Part shown: positions 1-11,403 of the stretch, piece by piece
How positions within the stretch are numbered: position 1 is the first letter of the stretch
Layout: each line of letters opens with the position of its first letter
Source: Periconia sp. R9002
Taxonomy: Eukaryota; Ascomycota; Dothideomycetes; Pleosporales; Periconiaceae
Direction: 5' to 3'
Assembly (NCBI GenBank): GCA_023627715.1
Contig: JAMAHW010000035.1
Span: forward strand, 295,554-359,553
DNA: 64,000 nucleotides
Made by a program: the position numbers and the translations under genes
The notes under the pieces: model-generated
Database searches by the model: none
Told to the model about the DNA's origin: nothing
What the model saw: only the letters and a program-made list of their open reading frames with translations

Positions 1-1059
1 CAGATTTGATTTCAACGCACTCATTCTAGCAAAAGAAACGAGCGCATGGCAATCTGGGTAATCGCCGGTCATGGTGATTATCTGTATATCAGGATGTACG
101 TGATTTGGTTTGGGTTACTCGTCAATTTTGCCCATTTAAGTTAAAGATAATTTAACAATCTCAGAAACTAACACTATTCTGTTTACGAAATCGCCTGACT
201 ATTTTACCACGCTATATTTCGTGGCTTAGGACTATATTAGGACTAATGCAATAAGGGGCTAGATAACAACTCTGATAGTCTAGTATAGAGTAGGCAATCA
301 GCTTAATGCAGAAAAAGTCAATAATTCGTAAGTGTAAGTAACGCAATAGCATGGGGAAAGGTGAGTTTGTTTTCTAGTTACTACTTAACGAGATTGCTGA
401 GCATAGCTCTATCTGTTTCCCTGGGTGCACGATGAGGCGTTGGCAGATTCATGAAACTTTAAGAGTGACGTATCTTTCCTGTTTGTGGAAGTATAGAGGT
501 GGGAGCTTTTTCATCAGTAGGGTGATGGCGTCAGCTACGCTTCTCTTAATGAGCAGCTCTACTAGCTTCACAGCTTGCTGCAATTTCACTCTGTCACCGT
601 TCTCTAACACTACCAATCGTTGTTGATTGTTCATTGAGTCATACGGTAATAGGTGGCGACTTGGGTAGGCTACTGATGTGGTAATTGGCAGAGAAGGCGG
701 TCAACGGACTACTAGTCTTTGCTGCTATAGCGAGCACCGTTGCAACTATAGTATAGACGCTTTGCTTTAGCCCCGGAGCTTAGCTGTTACGCCCATGCGC
801 CCGCTGAACCAACGCACTTTTCTTTTTTTTTTTTGCGTACTTTGTTGGAGAATTCGTTGTTACTGAGTGCAAAAATGCATAAATGGTATCTCCATACGGA
901 GGTAACCCTGCTAACGTCAGCGGCCAGCCGAACTACGGTGGTAGCCTCCGTCAATTTGAACTGCCCGAAAATATTTTTAAATACAGCTTTCCATTCTCCA
1001 GTTTCACTTTGGAATTTATCATACTCATTACTGAAACCACTCAAAAACAATCCTCAGCC
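1..1059. other. AT-rich gene-poor stretch
   Basis: I see no convincing gene here. The first 800 bases are clearly richer in A and T than the coding DNA that follows. There is one ATG-started 61-codon ORF on the minus strand (449-634) that I do not recognise, and a T run near 825-834. The stretch could be a decayed repeat, but no terminal repeats or transposase motifs are visible. The last 200 bases are the upstream region of the DJ-1-like gene. Confidence 0.5.
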
Positions 1060-1794
1060 ATGGCACCCAAGATCCTCTTCGTTCTTACCTCGTGCAATAA
1101 GCTCGGCAATACCGACAAGCCCACAGGCTGGTATCTTCCCGGTAAGCATTGTAACTACAGATGCACACGTGCAGATCGCTAACGATTTATAGAGCTCGCC
1201 CATCCATATCATGTCCTTCATAACAAGGCGGAGATTGTGGTCGCATCACCCAGGGGCGGCGAAGCACCTCTTGACCCCGGCTCGGCCGAGATGGCAAAGG
1301 ACGACGTATCTCAAACGTTTCTAAAGACCAATGAGCAAGTGTGGAAGACAACAGAGAAGCTCGACAGCTTTGTTGGCAAGGCTAGTGACTTTGACGCAAT
1401 CTTCTACGTCGGTGGACATGGCCCTATGTTTGACCTTGTCGACGACCCTACCTCGCAGAGGGTGATTCGGGAATTTTGGGAGGCTGGAAACATTGTGTCA
1501 GCAATTTGTCACGCGCCGGCTGCATTTTACGACGTCAAGCTCTCGGATGGAACCCTTCTGGTGGCTGATAAGGAGATTACAGCGTTCACCAATGTCGAGG
1601 AAGAACAGGTGGGGATGACTAAGGCGGTGCCGTTCCTTCCTGAGGATGTGCTGCAGAAGGCAGGCGGAAAGTTTGTTAAGGCGTCAGAGCCTTGGGGTGA
1701 GAAAGTTGCGGTGTCTGGACGGCTCATCACCGGTCAGAACCCGACTAGTGCAACGGCCGTTGCGAAGGCCATTGCGAAAGCTTTGGGTATTTGA
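1060..1794 (+). CDS. DJ-1/PfpI family protein, Hsp31-like glyoxalase III candidate
   Basis: Two exons, 1060-1141 and 1193-1794, with a 51-nt intron (GTAAGC donor, TTATAG acceptor), give a 227-residue protein, the normal size of the Hsp31 branch of the DJ-1/PfpI family. Splicing restores GWYLPE, placing the family's conserved acidic residue at Glu28. The nucleophile elbow AICHAPAA puts the catalytic Cys at about 133, followed by His134, and YVGGHGPMFD is also typical. Enzymes of this group convert methylglyoxal to lactate without glutathione or act as stress chaperones in the cytosol; which role applies is inference. The ATG at 1060 is the only start that keeps the N-terminal beta strand (KILFVLTS). 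No operon-like context is expected or seen. Confidence 0.9.
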
Positions 1795-3228
1795 AATGTA
1801 ATATCAAGCCGTGATCAATAGCCGACATTGAGAAGATATAAATCAGGATACAGTCCATATCCAGCAGTTTGCTCCCAATCCTAGCCTGTGATCATTCTAT
1901 AGTGTGATTCGCTGGGTTATAGCTATCCTAACAATCCATAGGTAGATAGGATTATGGGTATAATCCCTACTACTCAAGTATTCCCTTCTGGAGTACGCCG
2001 TACTCCAAAACTAGAATCAATCTAGTTAAGTTGGCTCTCCTGCTCAAGCCACGCCACTTAGTGCACCTCCTGTCACGGATCAGACCCTGATGGTCCCTCG
2101 GTGAAACCTACTCTCGGATGACAACTCGGAACGCGTGTTGATTTCGTATGCACTGACCATCGCGCCGAGATCAAACGTTCACTTTGTTTCCGGTTTTGAG
2201 CTTAGCCAAGTTCTCAAGGTTGAGCGGAGGTGGTTTCATAGGCTTGGTCAGAGATGACATCTTGGGGCTGCCGCTCGTGTTGGAATTCATAGAACGCGTT
2301 GGGAGCATCTCGATTTTTGACGACCGGGTCATGTACGAAAGACAGCATCTTTGTGTCAGGGTATTGGATATATAAAAGAAGAGCAACCGAGAATTGGGTT
2401 GTGGACTGCTGGTTGAATTGAATGTGTAGGAAGGAAGCCACAACGTAGCAGTTCAGAGGGGGGTTATATACCCATCGATCGCCTTTCTCACACGTTCTTA
2501 GTATAGGAAGGTAAGTGAAACAAGGTAAGTGACGAAACCCTTCGTTCACTTGTACGAAGTCTGTTTGCCTTCCCCTGAACATGTCGACCCTTGTGACAAA
2601 CAATCCAGCACAATGAGCCTCACTGACCAAATCAATAAACCAGAGTGTTCCAAATCTCACCAATGGTTATCTGTATGTAAGAGAACCAGCCTCCCAGTCG
2701 CCGTTCGAAGCAAATTTGTGAAAAGAAGGTAATTGAAGAATGAACGAACACGAGCCGGACCGCGTTAAAAAAGGATGTCATGGCCGATTATGTCGCAGGC
2801 CATTGTCCGAAAACACCATAGAGTCAGTACCGCTCAAACTTCATGATCAATGGCACCCAGCGGAAGAGCTCAGTTTTGGGGGGTTTGGGATGAGGAGTGA
2901 GAGGCGATGAGCATGTGCGCACCAACGATGGCGTATATATACCCGACACAAATTCTTGAAGAGTCAAACAAGGCGATGTGTGGAATGAGAACAAACATTC
3001 ATATGCACGTAGGCCAATTAGTTCCCTGCGCACGAACCACCACCAAATTGATGTGGTCGCTCTCGCCGCTAGAACGCTGTTTCCCAATCGGGTAGGTACT
3101 CATGGAAGGGCAAACGACGATGTACCACGCCACAAACTATCAAACTCTTCCTGTCTCCACCATACCGGTACCCCAAAAACGTCAAACCCAGACGCCAGAC
3201 ACTCCAGACAGCAAACAATCTCGCAAAC
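1795..3228. other. Intergenic region with a perfect palindrome
   Basis: No supported gene. It contains a 19-nt perfect inverted repeat at 1989-2007 (9-nt arms around one C), a TATA-like run at 2368-2378 and another TATATATA run at 2933-2941. The second TATA-like run is about 290 bases upstream of the next start codon, so it may belong to that promoter. A minus-strand ORF at 2214-2663 lacks family resemblance and is not called. Confidence 0.45.
1989..2007. repeat. 19-nt perfect inverted repeat
   Basis: The arms TGGAGTACG and CGTACTCCA are exact reverse complements around a single C. This symmetry fits a binding site for a dimeric regulator, or a chance or relic palindrome. It lies about 195 bases downstream of the DJ-1-like gene, so it could also work in 3' end formation. 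No function can be assigned from sequence alone. Confidence 0.6.
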
Positions 3229-4602
3229 ATGCCTGTGTATCGCGGCATCGCAATCACACTGCACTCGCAGTTCAACGTCGACATCTTCCCTGAGTTCCCC
3301 GCACGCCCGCAGGCTTTCTACGCGGAACGCAGCATTGCGACAAAGGTGCCCGAGCTTTTCGATGATGTGGAGTCCGCAGCAAACGTGTTTGTCCCCGTTT
3401 TCCCCGGAAGCCAGTTTTGGATCGCGTACTCTATTCGCCCACCCGTGCCAGAAGACCAACAGTTCTTCTTCAAGCTGTTCATCAATGGGGCGCACATCGT
3501 GAGTTGGACAACGGGCAAGGAGGAGGATTGGAAGGGCAAGACAATGTATGGGCTATATGAGCGAGATGATGGGGGTGGGAAGAAGAGAGTAGAGAAGAGG
3601 GCGTTGTGCTTTACGCCCCCAGACGGTGGGTATGGACAGGAGTGGACGGATATTGTGGATCCATTTGATGAGTCGGCTGTCATTGAGATCCGGGTCTTTC
3701 GAGCACATGGTAGGAAGAGGGTCGAGAGGAATGTTGTGCCGTTTGAAAAGAGCGAGTATGCCAAACAGGTTCGCGGGGTCAAGTGAGTTCAATGAAGGAC
3801 ATTTTTTGATTGGAATACTGCTAACACACTTAGTTTGGTTAACGCTGGCCGCGCGGACGCAGCACATCCCAAGCGGTTCTATAAAGTGGCTTTGATTGAC
3901 CCCACAGACAAACCGTTCGCAACATTTCGATACTACTATCGGACATGGAATCAGTTATACCAGTTGGAGTTGGTGGATGAGGAGTCTGAATTCGCGGGTA
4001 CAGACCTATCTATCATTGAACCCGACTCGGGAGATGCTGATGATAATCAAGCCATGGGACAGGATACAGTCAATGTTGAGAATGGCATAGATGGTGAACC
4101 GTCTACTCCTATTCGAAACCAGGAGGTCAATGGGAGTGACTTGTTCAGGGACATGCCCAAGTTGAGTGCCCACACGACAAGCGAACACGCAGAAGACGTT
4201 GAACCTCGGAGGCTCAGCTATGAGCGTACCCCTCCTCGTTTCCTCGACAACCAACCATGTGTCCCGCCTCTTAAGCAGTTCGATTCACCGAAGCGTTCTC
4301 TACGACGTTTTTTGGCAATGGAAAAGAAGGACATGATTCCAGAAGAGCTTGACACAAACTACCAGGCACAGGCGGAATACCCGGTGGATGAATGGACTGT
4401 GAGGACACCGAGCCCCGTCAAGTCGCTGCGCGAGGGTATATCGACGCCACCATTGACTGGTAGGTCTTCGTTCTCAGCCTCAGGCATCATCAGTGCCATT
4501 GCCAAAACATGGCGTCGTCGGGGAGCTAGCAGTCCAGAGAGTTCGGTGGATGGTGGAAGCAGAAATGCCTCACGGAATGGGTCGCGTAATGCATCACGTT
4601 AG
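3229..4602 (+). CDS. Conserved-looking fungal protein of unknown function
   Basis: Two exons, 3229-3782 and 3834-4602, with a 51-nt intron (GTGAGT donor, CTTAG acceptor), encode 440 residues. I do not recognise a named family. Residues 1-220 look like a folded, beta-rich domain: MPVYRGIAITLHSQFNVD at the start, then WIAYSIRPP and FRYYYRTWNQLYQLEL. The second half is low-complexity and polar, with Ser/Pro-rich segments and an imperfect SRNASRNG-type repeat at the extreme C terminus. There is no signal peptide or membrane segment. The layout (one globular domain plus a disordered tail) resembles many fungal nuclear or cytoplasmic proteins annotated only as hypothetical. The start is the first ATG and begins directly with the conserved-looking domain. 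Confidence 0.8.
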
Positions 4603-5002
4603 TCATGCCATAGGCTACAGCTTGATTTGGAGGATGAAGTGTGAAGGTTTGTTTTCTGAGGGATGATGGGATGGCTGGTGTAGGTGTCGGGTGAAACAGC
4701 TACCCCTGCAGGGGTGCACAGTAATGCAAGGAACATGGTTCTGATTGGCTGCGCATCCCCCGTCACCCCGCAATCCACCAGCTCCAAGCTCCCAGCACCA
4801 TGGCACTGCACTGGCAGCTTACATCCGACGACACCTCATCGTAGCCACCACTCTCCCTCCTATGCTTTCGTCTACATGTATCTGCCATTGACTGGTTTGA
4901 GCATCCTGAAATCGTATATCTAACGTCCTTCTTCCTGCGTGCCTTGCGTTCCTTCGTTTTGCTGTGCTGAGCTGAGCTCCCTCCGCCGTGTGACGTGACG
5001 CA
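4603..5002. other. Intergenic region upstream of the glutaminase gene
   Basis: This 400-base spacer lies between the unknown gene and the glutaminase start. No ORF longer than shadow size and no recognisable element is seen. The last 100 bases are pyrimidine-rich, as expected of a fungal 5' leader. Confidence 0.5.
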
Positions 5003-7870
5003 ATGCGCTCCCACACACTCGCTGCTGCGGCGCTTCTCGCCCTCGTCGACGCCTCATCACTTACGCCCCCTGTTCTACCGTTGATCGTGAGGAACCCGTA
5101 TTTAAGTACATGGCTGCCCGGTGCAAGGGAAGAGCCATGGAAAATGTGGCCGAGGTTCTGGGAAGGTGGTGATGTGCGTGTCCCGATTCTTACCAGATGA
5201 GAGCTGTTCTATGCGCCGGAAGGATGGTGGAAACTTGGGCCGTATATTGCATCAGGCTGACAATCCGCATAGCTTGGTTTCAGCATTCTCGCTCAGATTC
5301 CAGATAGCCATGAAGTTTACCCGCTACTAGGAAGACCACAGGATTTCCTGGATAGGCGCGACACGGCGTACGTCTTGAGCAACCCTTCCATGACCGTGGC
5401 TAACGTGGCTTAGTATCACCATTAAAGAACCCTACTACAAGGGCGCATCGTATGATGCCTCCACCACCAACCTCACATACGTGATTCCCGCACCGTCGCA
5501 CTCCAAACACGCAGATCTCGACCTCGTCCTTTCCTTCCTTTCCCCCATAACGCCCACCTCGACTGCTCGTCAGACCATTCCCGCCGCTTACCTCAAAGTA
5601 TATGTACAAGGGACATTTGATCTGAATCTATACCTGGACGTGAACGGACAATGGGTCAGTGGAAAACGCGACAGTGCTCTTCAGTGGGACTTTGTCCAGC
5701 AAGAGCCAAAAGACTCCGTCCCAGGACTGAAGACATGGAAGGTCAAGCGCCAGGTAGAGCAGCTCTTTACTGAAACCCACGATCAGTCTGAATGGGGCCA
5801 GCTATATTTCACAGGGCCTGCCGATGCTCGCCATGAGTCTGGGAAATCATGGGAGCTGCGCCAAAGGTTCGCTCGCACGGGCACTCTCCAAAACCAGATT
5901 GACAAAAGGTTCCGATGCATTTTCGAAGATGAACCAATTTTTGCTTTCTCCAAAACGTTCAACCTCACTTCAGCCAACAGTAGTAGCGCACTCTTCACCT
6001 TTGCGCATATCCAGGATCCCGTCACTCAGTATGCGTCTGCGCGCGGCTTGACATTCATGCGCCCGCTTTGGGAGTCTTTCTACCCAGGTGGAGATGACAA
6101 CCTTATTCAGGTACATTACGGCAACTTTGAGAACACGAATCTACTGGCAAGCAACTATTCTGAGCAACTGCGCATCGACGCCTACAAATCGGGCTCTCAC
6201 AATTACGTTGATATTGTAGCGCTTTCTGCTCGACAGGTCATGGGCGCTACCTCCTTCTCAGGTACCCCAGAAAATCCGCTATTGTTCTTGAAGGTACGTT
6301 CTCCCAGTTTCAAAGTAGCATTAAGACGCCATTCACTGTACAACACTTGGTTGAATTCAGCTGACTTTGTGCCCCGCATCATAGGAAATCTCCTCCAATG
6401 GTAACACTCAAACGGTCGATGTCATTTTCCCAGCATATCCTTTCTTTCTCTATACCCAGCCTAAATGGGGTGCCTATCTGTTGGAGCCACTACTAGAACA
6501 CCAATTGAGCGGACAGTACCCCAACAAGTACTCTATGCATGATCTAGGTTATCATTTCCCCAACTTTACAGGTCACGCAGATGTAAGTTTTTCCCGTGTA
6601 CCAAGTAGTTGCAAACATTACGTGGCGTAGCTTTTTGGGACTTTGATCACCCACTCAACTACCCTTAAGTGAGCTAAGCTGACTTTCTACCCGTGAGTTC
6701 AGGGAAACGACGAGTACATGCCTCTTGAAGAATGCGGAGATATGCTCATCATGGCTCTGGCTCTTATCAACTCCTTCATGTTCGACTCTGCGGAGACTGC
6801 TCAGTCAATCTGGTCGACGGCTGGTACCAAGCCTGCCCCTCTGTCCTCTGAAGAGAACGTCTTCGCTCTCACCAATCTTGGAACTGTGGATGGGATATCG
6901 CATATTGACGAGCACTGGCGGACTGGTGCAGATGGCGTCATAGCTGCCAAGCAATGGGCTTCTAGATCTTATAACCTCCTTCTCCAATGGACCTCGTATC
7001 TGGAGGAGTTCTCGCTGGAACCGCACAACCAACTGTCAACCGACGATTTCGCAGGCTGGCTCCCATACATGACCAATCTCGCTTTAAAGGGTATCATCGG
7101 TATCAAAGCCTTCAGCGAAATTGCTACCCTCCTCGACAAACCTGACGTTGCTAAAAACTACCGTAATATCTCTGATACGTACATTACCAAGTGGGAGAAA
7201 CTCGGTACTTCACCCGATGGCACGCACGCCAAAATCTCATATCACTGGTATGGAAGCTGGACTACTCTATACTCCCTCTACGCGGATGCACTGCTCTGCT
7301 TCCATCCCACCATCACCAACCCGACCTCGGACGCCGATCCATTTGCGTCTAGCCCCGGATCAAATGCTCAGCAACCGCTAGATACTCGCGCGTCTTCCGA
7401 CTTCATCCCCCACCGCGTCTACAAAAAGCAGTCAGACTGGTAAGTCAGGATTCTTATATCTGCTCAATCTCCTTCTATGCTGATCGAGTCGATAAAACAG
7501 GTACTCCCTTGTCCTACAACGCTACGGTCTCCCCCTCGACTCCCGCCACCTCTACACGAAATCTGATTGGCAGTTCCAAGCAGCAGCTGTATCATCTCCA
7601 AGGACGCGCAAGCAGATCCTTGACCGTGTCGCCCTCTGGGTCAATGAGACAAACACTGATCTACCTTTCACGGATCTTTTCGAGACGGAAGGGCAAGGTG
7701 AGTTTGGAAGCGGCATTCGGTTTACGGCACGCCCCGTAGTGGGCGGGCATTTTGCGTTTTTGGCGTTAGAACGGAGTTGTGGTGGTCAATTCGGGGATGG
7801 CAAGTGGGAAGAAAATGAGGGGGGAAAGGGGGAGGGCATAGAAGTGGTCGATGAGGTGAACGAGCTTTAG
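5003..7870 (+). CDS. Secreted glutaminase A-like protein (GtaA family)
   Basis: Six exons (5003-5173, 5273-5367, 5414-6293, 6385-6582, 6703-7439, 7501-7870) join in frame to 816 residues. A signal peptide is visible (MRSHTLAAAALLALVDASS), so the product should be secreted. The order of conserved pieces matches fungal glutaminase A proteins (DUF4964/DUF5127/DUF4965/DUF1793 type): NPYLSTWLPG, VYPLLGRPQD, the DUF5127-like middle, QPKWGAYLLEPLL, MPLEECGDML (residues 454-463), SYHWYGSWTTLYS and GGHFAFLALE near the end. The family releases ammonia from glutamine outside the cell. Introns 3 and 4 are introner-like elements and intron 1 may be a very diverged one. The exon 1/2 junction (FWEGGD to LGFSILAQ) was chosen for frame and family fit and is the least certain boundary. 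Confidence 0.88.
6294..6384 (+). repeat. Introner-like element, shortened copy (glutaminase intron 3)
   Basis: This 91-nt intron aligns with the ILE family. It has CAAAGTAGCATTAAGACGCCA where others have CAAAGTAGTATCAAGACACCA, then a roughly 30-nt central deletion, then GGTTGAATTCAGCTGACTTT and a CCCCGC-TAG end. The element boundaries coincide with the splice sites, as in other ILEs. Loss of the centre removes most of the predicted hairpin. Confidence 0.75.
6583..6702 (+). repeat. Introner-like element, diverged copy (glutaminase intron 4)
   Basis: This 120-nt intron keeps the ILE plan: GTACCAAGTAGT near the 5' end, the ACGTGGCGT core, and AGCTAAGCTGACTTTCTACC with CCCGTGAG just before the acceptor. 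It is the most diverged of the full-length copies in the centre. It lies only 198 coding bases after another ILE in the same gene. Confidence 0.75.
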
Positions 7871-8582
7871 CTTGGATCATTTTTATGGATGGTAGAGAAC
7901 GAAGTGGAGAAGTGATAGATAGATGTCAAATGAAACGGAACGTGTGATACATCATACCAGATCAATCTAGTATTGAAATCGGATGTGCATGAACGCCCAG
8001 TGATCAACCACATCGAGGACACACACTGTATAACCCGAGGTGAATATGTGGACATCCTAGCTACATGAAGTAATATGACCAATGTCGGTATGTGCAGGAG
8101 TAAAATTGCCTTGCTATCACAGTTAGACATAAACACCAAAGCTCATCCTAAACTTTCTAATCCAACGAAGATAATTACAGACCTCTAGATGCAAAAACCT
8201 GCTACCCTGAGTTTATTAATGCGTCGGTGAGTTCTGTGCCGTACTTCACTCACTACCCATGCAGTTTGTTTACCAAAACAACGCTGCTCCAACCACACAC
8301 GGCGCCTTCACCTCTCATACCCTCTCTACACCCCGGCATCGGCCTTTGCCCTCACTCACTCACCTACTTTAAATTGTCCTAGGCAGCATAAATCACGTGT
8401 TACTCACACACCCCGCTATCTTATAAATTCTACGTCGTCCCCACAGATTCCTTATCCTCACACACACACCTTCCGACGCACTTTACCACCACACCGCACT
8501 CTACCCTGCTGTCATTCTCCACGGCATCCAACCAATCCCACCTTCCTCTACACAGAAATATCCCTCTCAAGTCGTCGCCATC
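7871..8582. other. Intergenic region with CT-rich promoter
   Basis: The first half is unremarkable 3' flank of the glutaminase gene. From about 8280 to 8580 the plus strand is strongly C/T-rich with CA and ACTC runs, a pattern common in fungal core promoters, and includes the TATA-like motif listed separately. Confidence 0.5.
8421..8428 (+). promoter_or_regulatory. TATA-like motif
   Basis: TTATAAAT lies about 160 bases upstream of the ATG at 8583, inside a CT-rich tract. The position suits a core promoter of the small nuclear-type gene. Support is only motif and position. Confidence 0.35.
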
Positions 8583-9179
8583 ATGGTAGTCTGGGACGAG
8601 CAAGCCAAAGACCGCCTTTTCGCCGCTGTCCTGGCCACCATGGACAAAGTACAGCCATACACCCCTCTCCCACACTATCACCCCCTCTTCTCCAATATAC
8701 TAACACCAAACAGGTCGACAACAGGGAGATTGCACGTCTCTACGGCGGCGACGCTACAGTCTCTGCCATTGAGAACTATCTCCGAGCTCCCAAGAAGCTA
8801 GCTGCCAATCTTAAAGCTGAGGCTTCAGATGTTGCGCCTCCTGCATCTACCCCCCGCAAGAATAAAGGAGATACCAGTCCCACCAAGGCCGCTCAGACGC
8901 CCACTAAGAAAGTGGGTGCCAAGAATGGTGTCAAGTCCGGTCGCGTAAGTCCTCAATGTCCTGCGGCATACAATCATCTATCCTGTCATGGGGACTAACA
9001 CAACCCAGGTCACCAAACCCAAACCCGCAACCACCAGTGCTCCCACTTCCCCCACCAAGTCCCGCAAGACCGCGCCCGTCGACGCCAATGTCAAAAAAGA
9101 AGAGCCTGCTTCTGAAGCCGAGGAGGACCAAGAGCAAGAAGACGAGCACAACGTCGACACCAAGGAGGAGATGGTCTAA
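8583..9179 (+). CDS. Small SANT/Myb-like basic protein with acidic tail
   Basis: Three exons (8583-8648, 8714-8944, 9009-9179) encode 155 residues. Residues 1-50 (WDEQAKDRLFAAVLATMD, then REIARLYGG and AIENYL) resemble the small helical Myb/SANT-like module found at the start of many short fungal nuclear proteins. The middle is rich in Lys, Pro, Thr and Ser with repeated SPTK motifs, like linker-histone or chromatin tails, and the end is acidic (SEAEEDQEQEDE). I infer a chromatin-associated or DNA-binding role but cannot name a family. All three exons join in frame with standard splice sites. It is convergent with the downstream transporter gene. Confidence 0.82.
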
Positions 9180-9851
9180 TTCAGGCTCTGTAATATGTGT
9201 GTCTCAATCTTCTCGGGAGATAGACATCCTGGTCGCTTTTGGGGGATCTTGAATGATTTGCGTCCGTACTGGAGTTTGGTCGTTGATAGATGGGTTGGTT
9301 ATCCGGTTTGTGGGATTTCTTGCTTGAAAGCGGTATGTAGGGTGAGAAGGTTAGTGTGGTGTTCGCCCTGTATGCTTTGCAATTGAGTTTGAGGATAGAT
9401 AGGGTTTATCCCATCACCCCCCGACACCGACGGTATGGAGAAGAAGTAGTTAGCAATGAAAGATTCTATGCTAAGTTTTGTGGGAGTAGTATGGTGTAAT
9501 TGTTTTTCGTGTGATGTAGATGTTAGTTTTGTTAATGGTTTGTTTGGGGATTAAGGGAGAGGTGTAGCGAAGGTGATGGGTTTTTGTGGAGGTAGTGACA
9601 TAGGTTAGTAGAGGTAGTGGTTTCGTACGTGTAAAAGAGTGGTACGGGATAGAAAATGTAGTAATGCGGTGTGTATAATCTATATATCTAGATCCTATGC
9701 TCGACCCCACGCAGAACTTCAAGAGAGAGAAAAAGGAAAAATTCGAGACAATCATCTATCATGACAACATAACAAGGGTATTCACATGCGCCGCGCACTC
9801 TTACTTCCGCGTACTTCCCAAAAAACCATGAGCAAAAAACCTTAAACTCGC
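9180..9851. other. Intergenic region between convergent genes
   Basis: The 3' flanks of the small nuclear-type gene (plus) and the sugar transporter (minus) meet here. The plus strand is G/T-rich over 9450-9650. No gene or repeat is recognised. Confidence 0.5.
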
Positions 9852-11403
9852 TTAGTTCCTCAAATCCTCAACCACGACAACGCTAGACCTCTTCTCTTCC
9901 AACCCAGCCGCCTTGCTATCGACGGCAGTGGTCTCAGCAGGAATATCCTCGCCCTTAACCCTCAAGACATGGAACCCACGCATGACCCAATGCGTGGCAC
10001 CGTATGCCAGAACAACCACAAACCCAACCATAGGCACGAGGTACGAAATGCGCGTCGTAGCAGCGTCAGCGATGGCGCCCTGTATTGGGGGGAACACGGC
10101 ACCGCCGCTGACGCCCATGACGAGGATGCCAGCGCCGCGACGCGTGTTGCTGCCGAGGTTTGCGGTGCCGAGGGTGAAGAGGGTAGGGTACATGGGCGCC
10201 ATGAAGAAGAAGACGACGATGATGCAGGCGACGCCCGCGTGGCCGCGCCCGTTGGAGATGTAGGCGCAGAGCGCGATGTTGATGGCGCTGAAGAGCATGA
10301 TGATGAAGTTGGATTCGAAGACGAGGGCCAGGGCGGCGGCGACGAAGCGACCGATGGTGAAGGTTAGGAGGCCATAGGAGAGGAGGCGCGCGCCTTCTTC
10401 GGAGGTGTAGTGGGCGGCTTCGGTTGCGTACTGTTTGGGTTGAAGTTAGATGTGTGTGTTCTTGCTGGGGGAAAAAGATATGCGTGCTTACGTTGATGAA
10501 GAAGGTCGCGATGGTGACTTGAGCGCCGACGTAGCAGAATTGTGCGACAAATCCGGCCATCATGTTGTATTCCTTGCGGAGAGGCTTCTGGACGAGGACG
10601 TTGCCGTATTGGTCGAGACCGAGCTCTTCACTGCTGTCTGCCACGATGGAACCCGAGCGGACGGCAGATTCTTCGACTTCGGGGAGTTTGGAGAAGAAGA
10701 ACATGACGCCGACGGCCGCGCCTGCGCATGCGACTGCGAGATAGACATATTGGACATTCTGCAGGTGGAATGTTAGTACTTGTTCTTATGTGTCTGCTAG
10801 GGGCAATTGGGGGCCACTTACGGTGAGGGAGTTGGCATTTGCACCACTGAAGAAAGCCTTGGAAGCAATCAAAGGCCCAATGAAGGAAGCAACGCCGTTC
10901 CAACTCTGGCAGAACTGCAACCTGGCACTGGCCGTAGCTGGGTGTCCGATAACGACAGCATAGGAGTTGGCGCTCGTCTCCAACGTTGCAAGACCACATG
11001 CGATTGTAAATGTGCACACCAAGAACCCTCCAAATGCCGCCTTCTGATTCTCTGGTGTCGAAAAGTGCGCGGTAGGCCAGAACATGATAGCGCCGAGCGA
11101 GTACAATGTCAAGCCCATGAGGATGGTGACTTTGTAGCCTTTGCGCTTGAGGACTTCCGCAGCGATAGGAGAGAAGCAGAGGTAACCTCCACCAAAGTAC
11201 ATCACTTGGAGACCAGTGGATTCGAGGCGGCTGACACCGAGAACCGTTTGGAAGTGCTTGTTGAGCACATCGAGAAGACCGTAAGAGAAGCCCCAAAGGA
11301 AGAAGAGCGAGATGACGAGACTGAGAGGGAATATGAGGCGCTTTCCGGTCAGGTAGCCGCCTGAGACGCCAGGAGCATCAATTGGGACACCTCCGCCGGC
11401 CAT
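9852..11403 (-). CDS. MFS sugar transporter, L-fucose permease-like (FHS family)
   Basis: Exons 11403-10822, 10758-10492 and 10430-9852 on the minus strand join to 475 residues, a normal MFS length with about 12 hydrophobic segments. The first membrane segment carries FFLWGFSYGLLDVLNKHFQ, the hallmark of the fucose/glucose/galactose:proton symporter (FHS) family. VMYFGGGYLCFSP and ACGLATLETSANSYAVVIG also fit. The role is import of a hexose or deoxyhexose across the plasma membrane; the substrate is not predictable. The start MAGGGVPIDAP was chosen because the upstream in-frame extension begins at a non-ATG codon or adds an unlikely leader. Both introns have consensus GTAAG donors and CAG acceptors. 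Confidence 0.87.

Noticed and set aside
2214..2663. 149-codon minus-strand ORF
   Set aside because: No family resemblance, no supporting splice pattern, and overlapping ORFs in other frames look equally likely.
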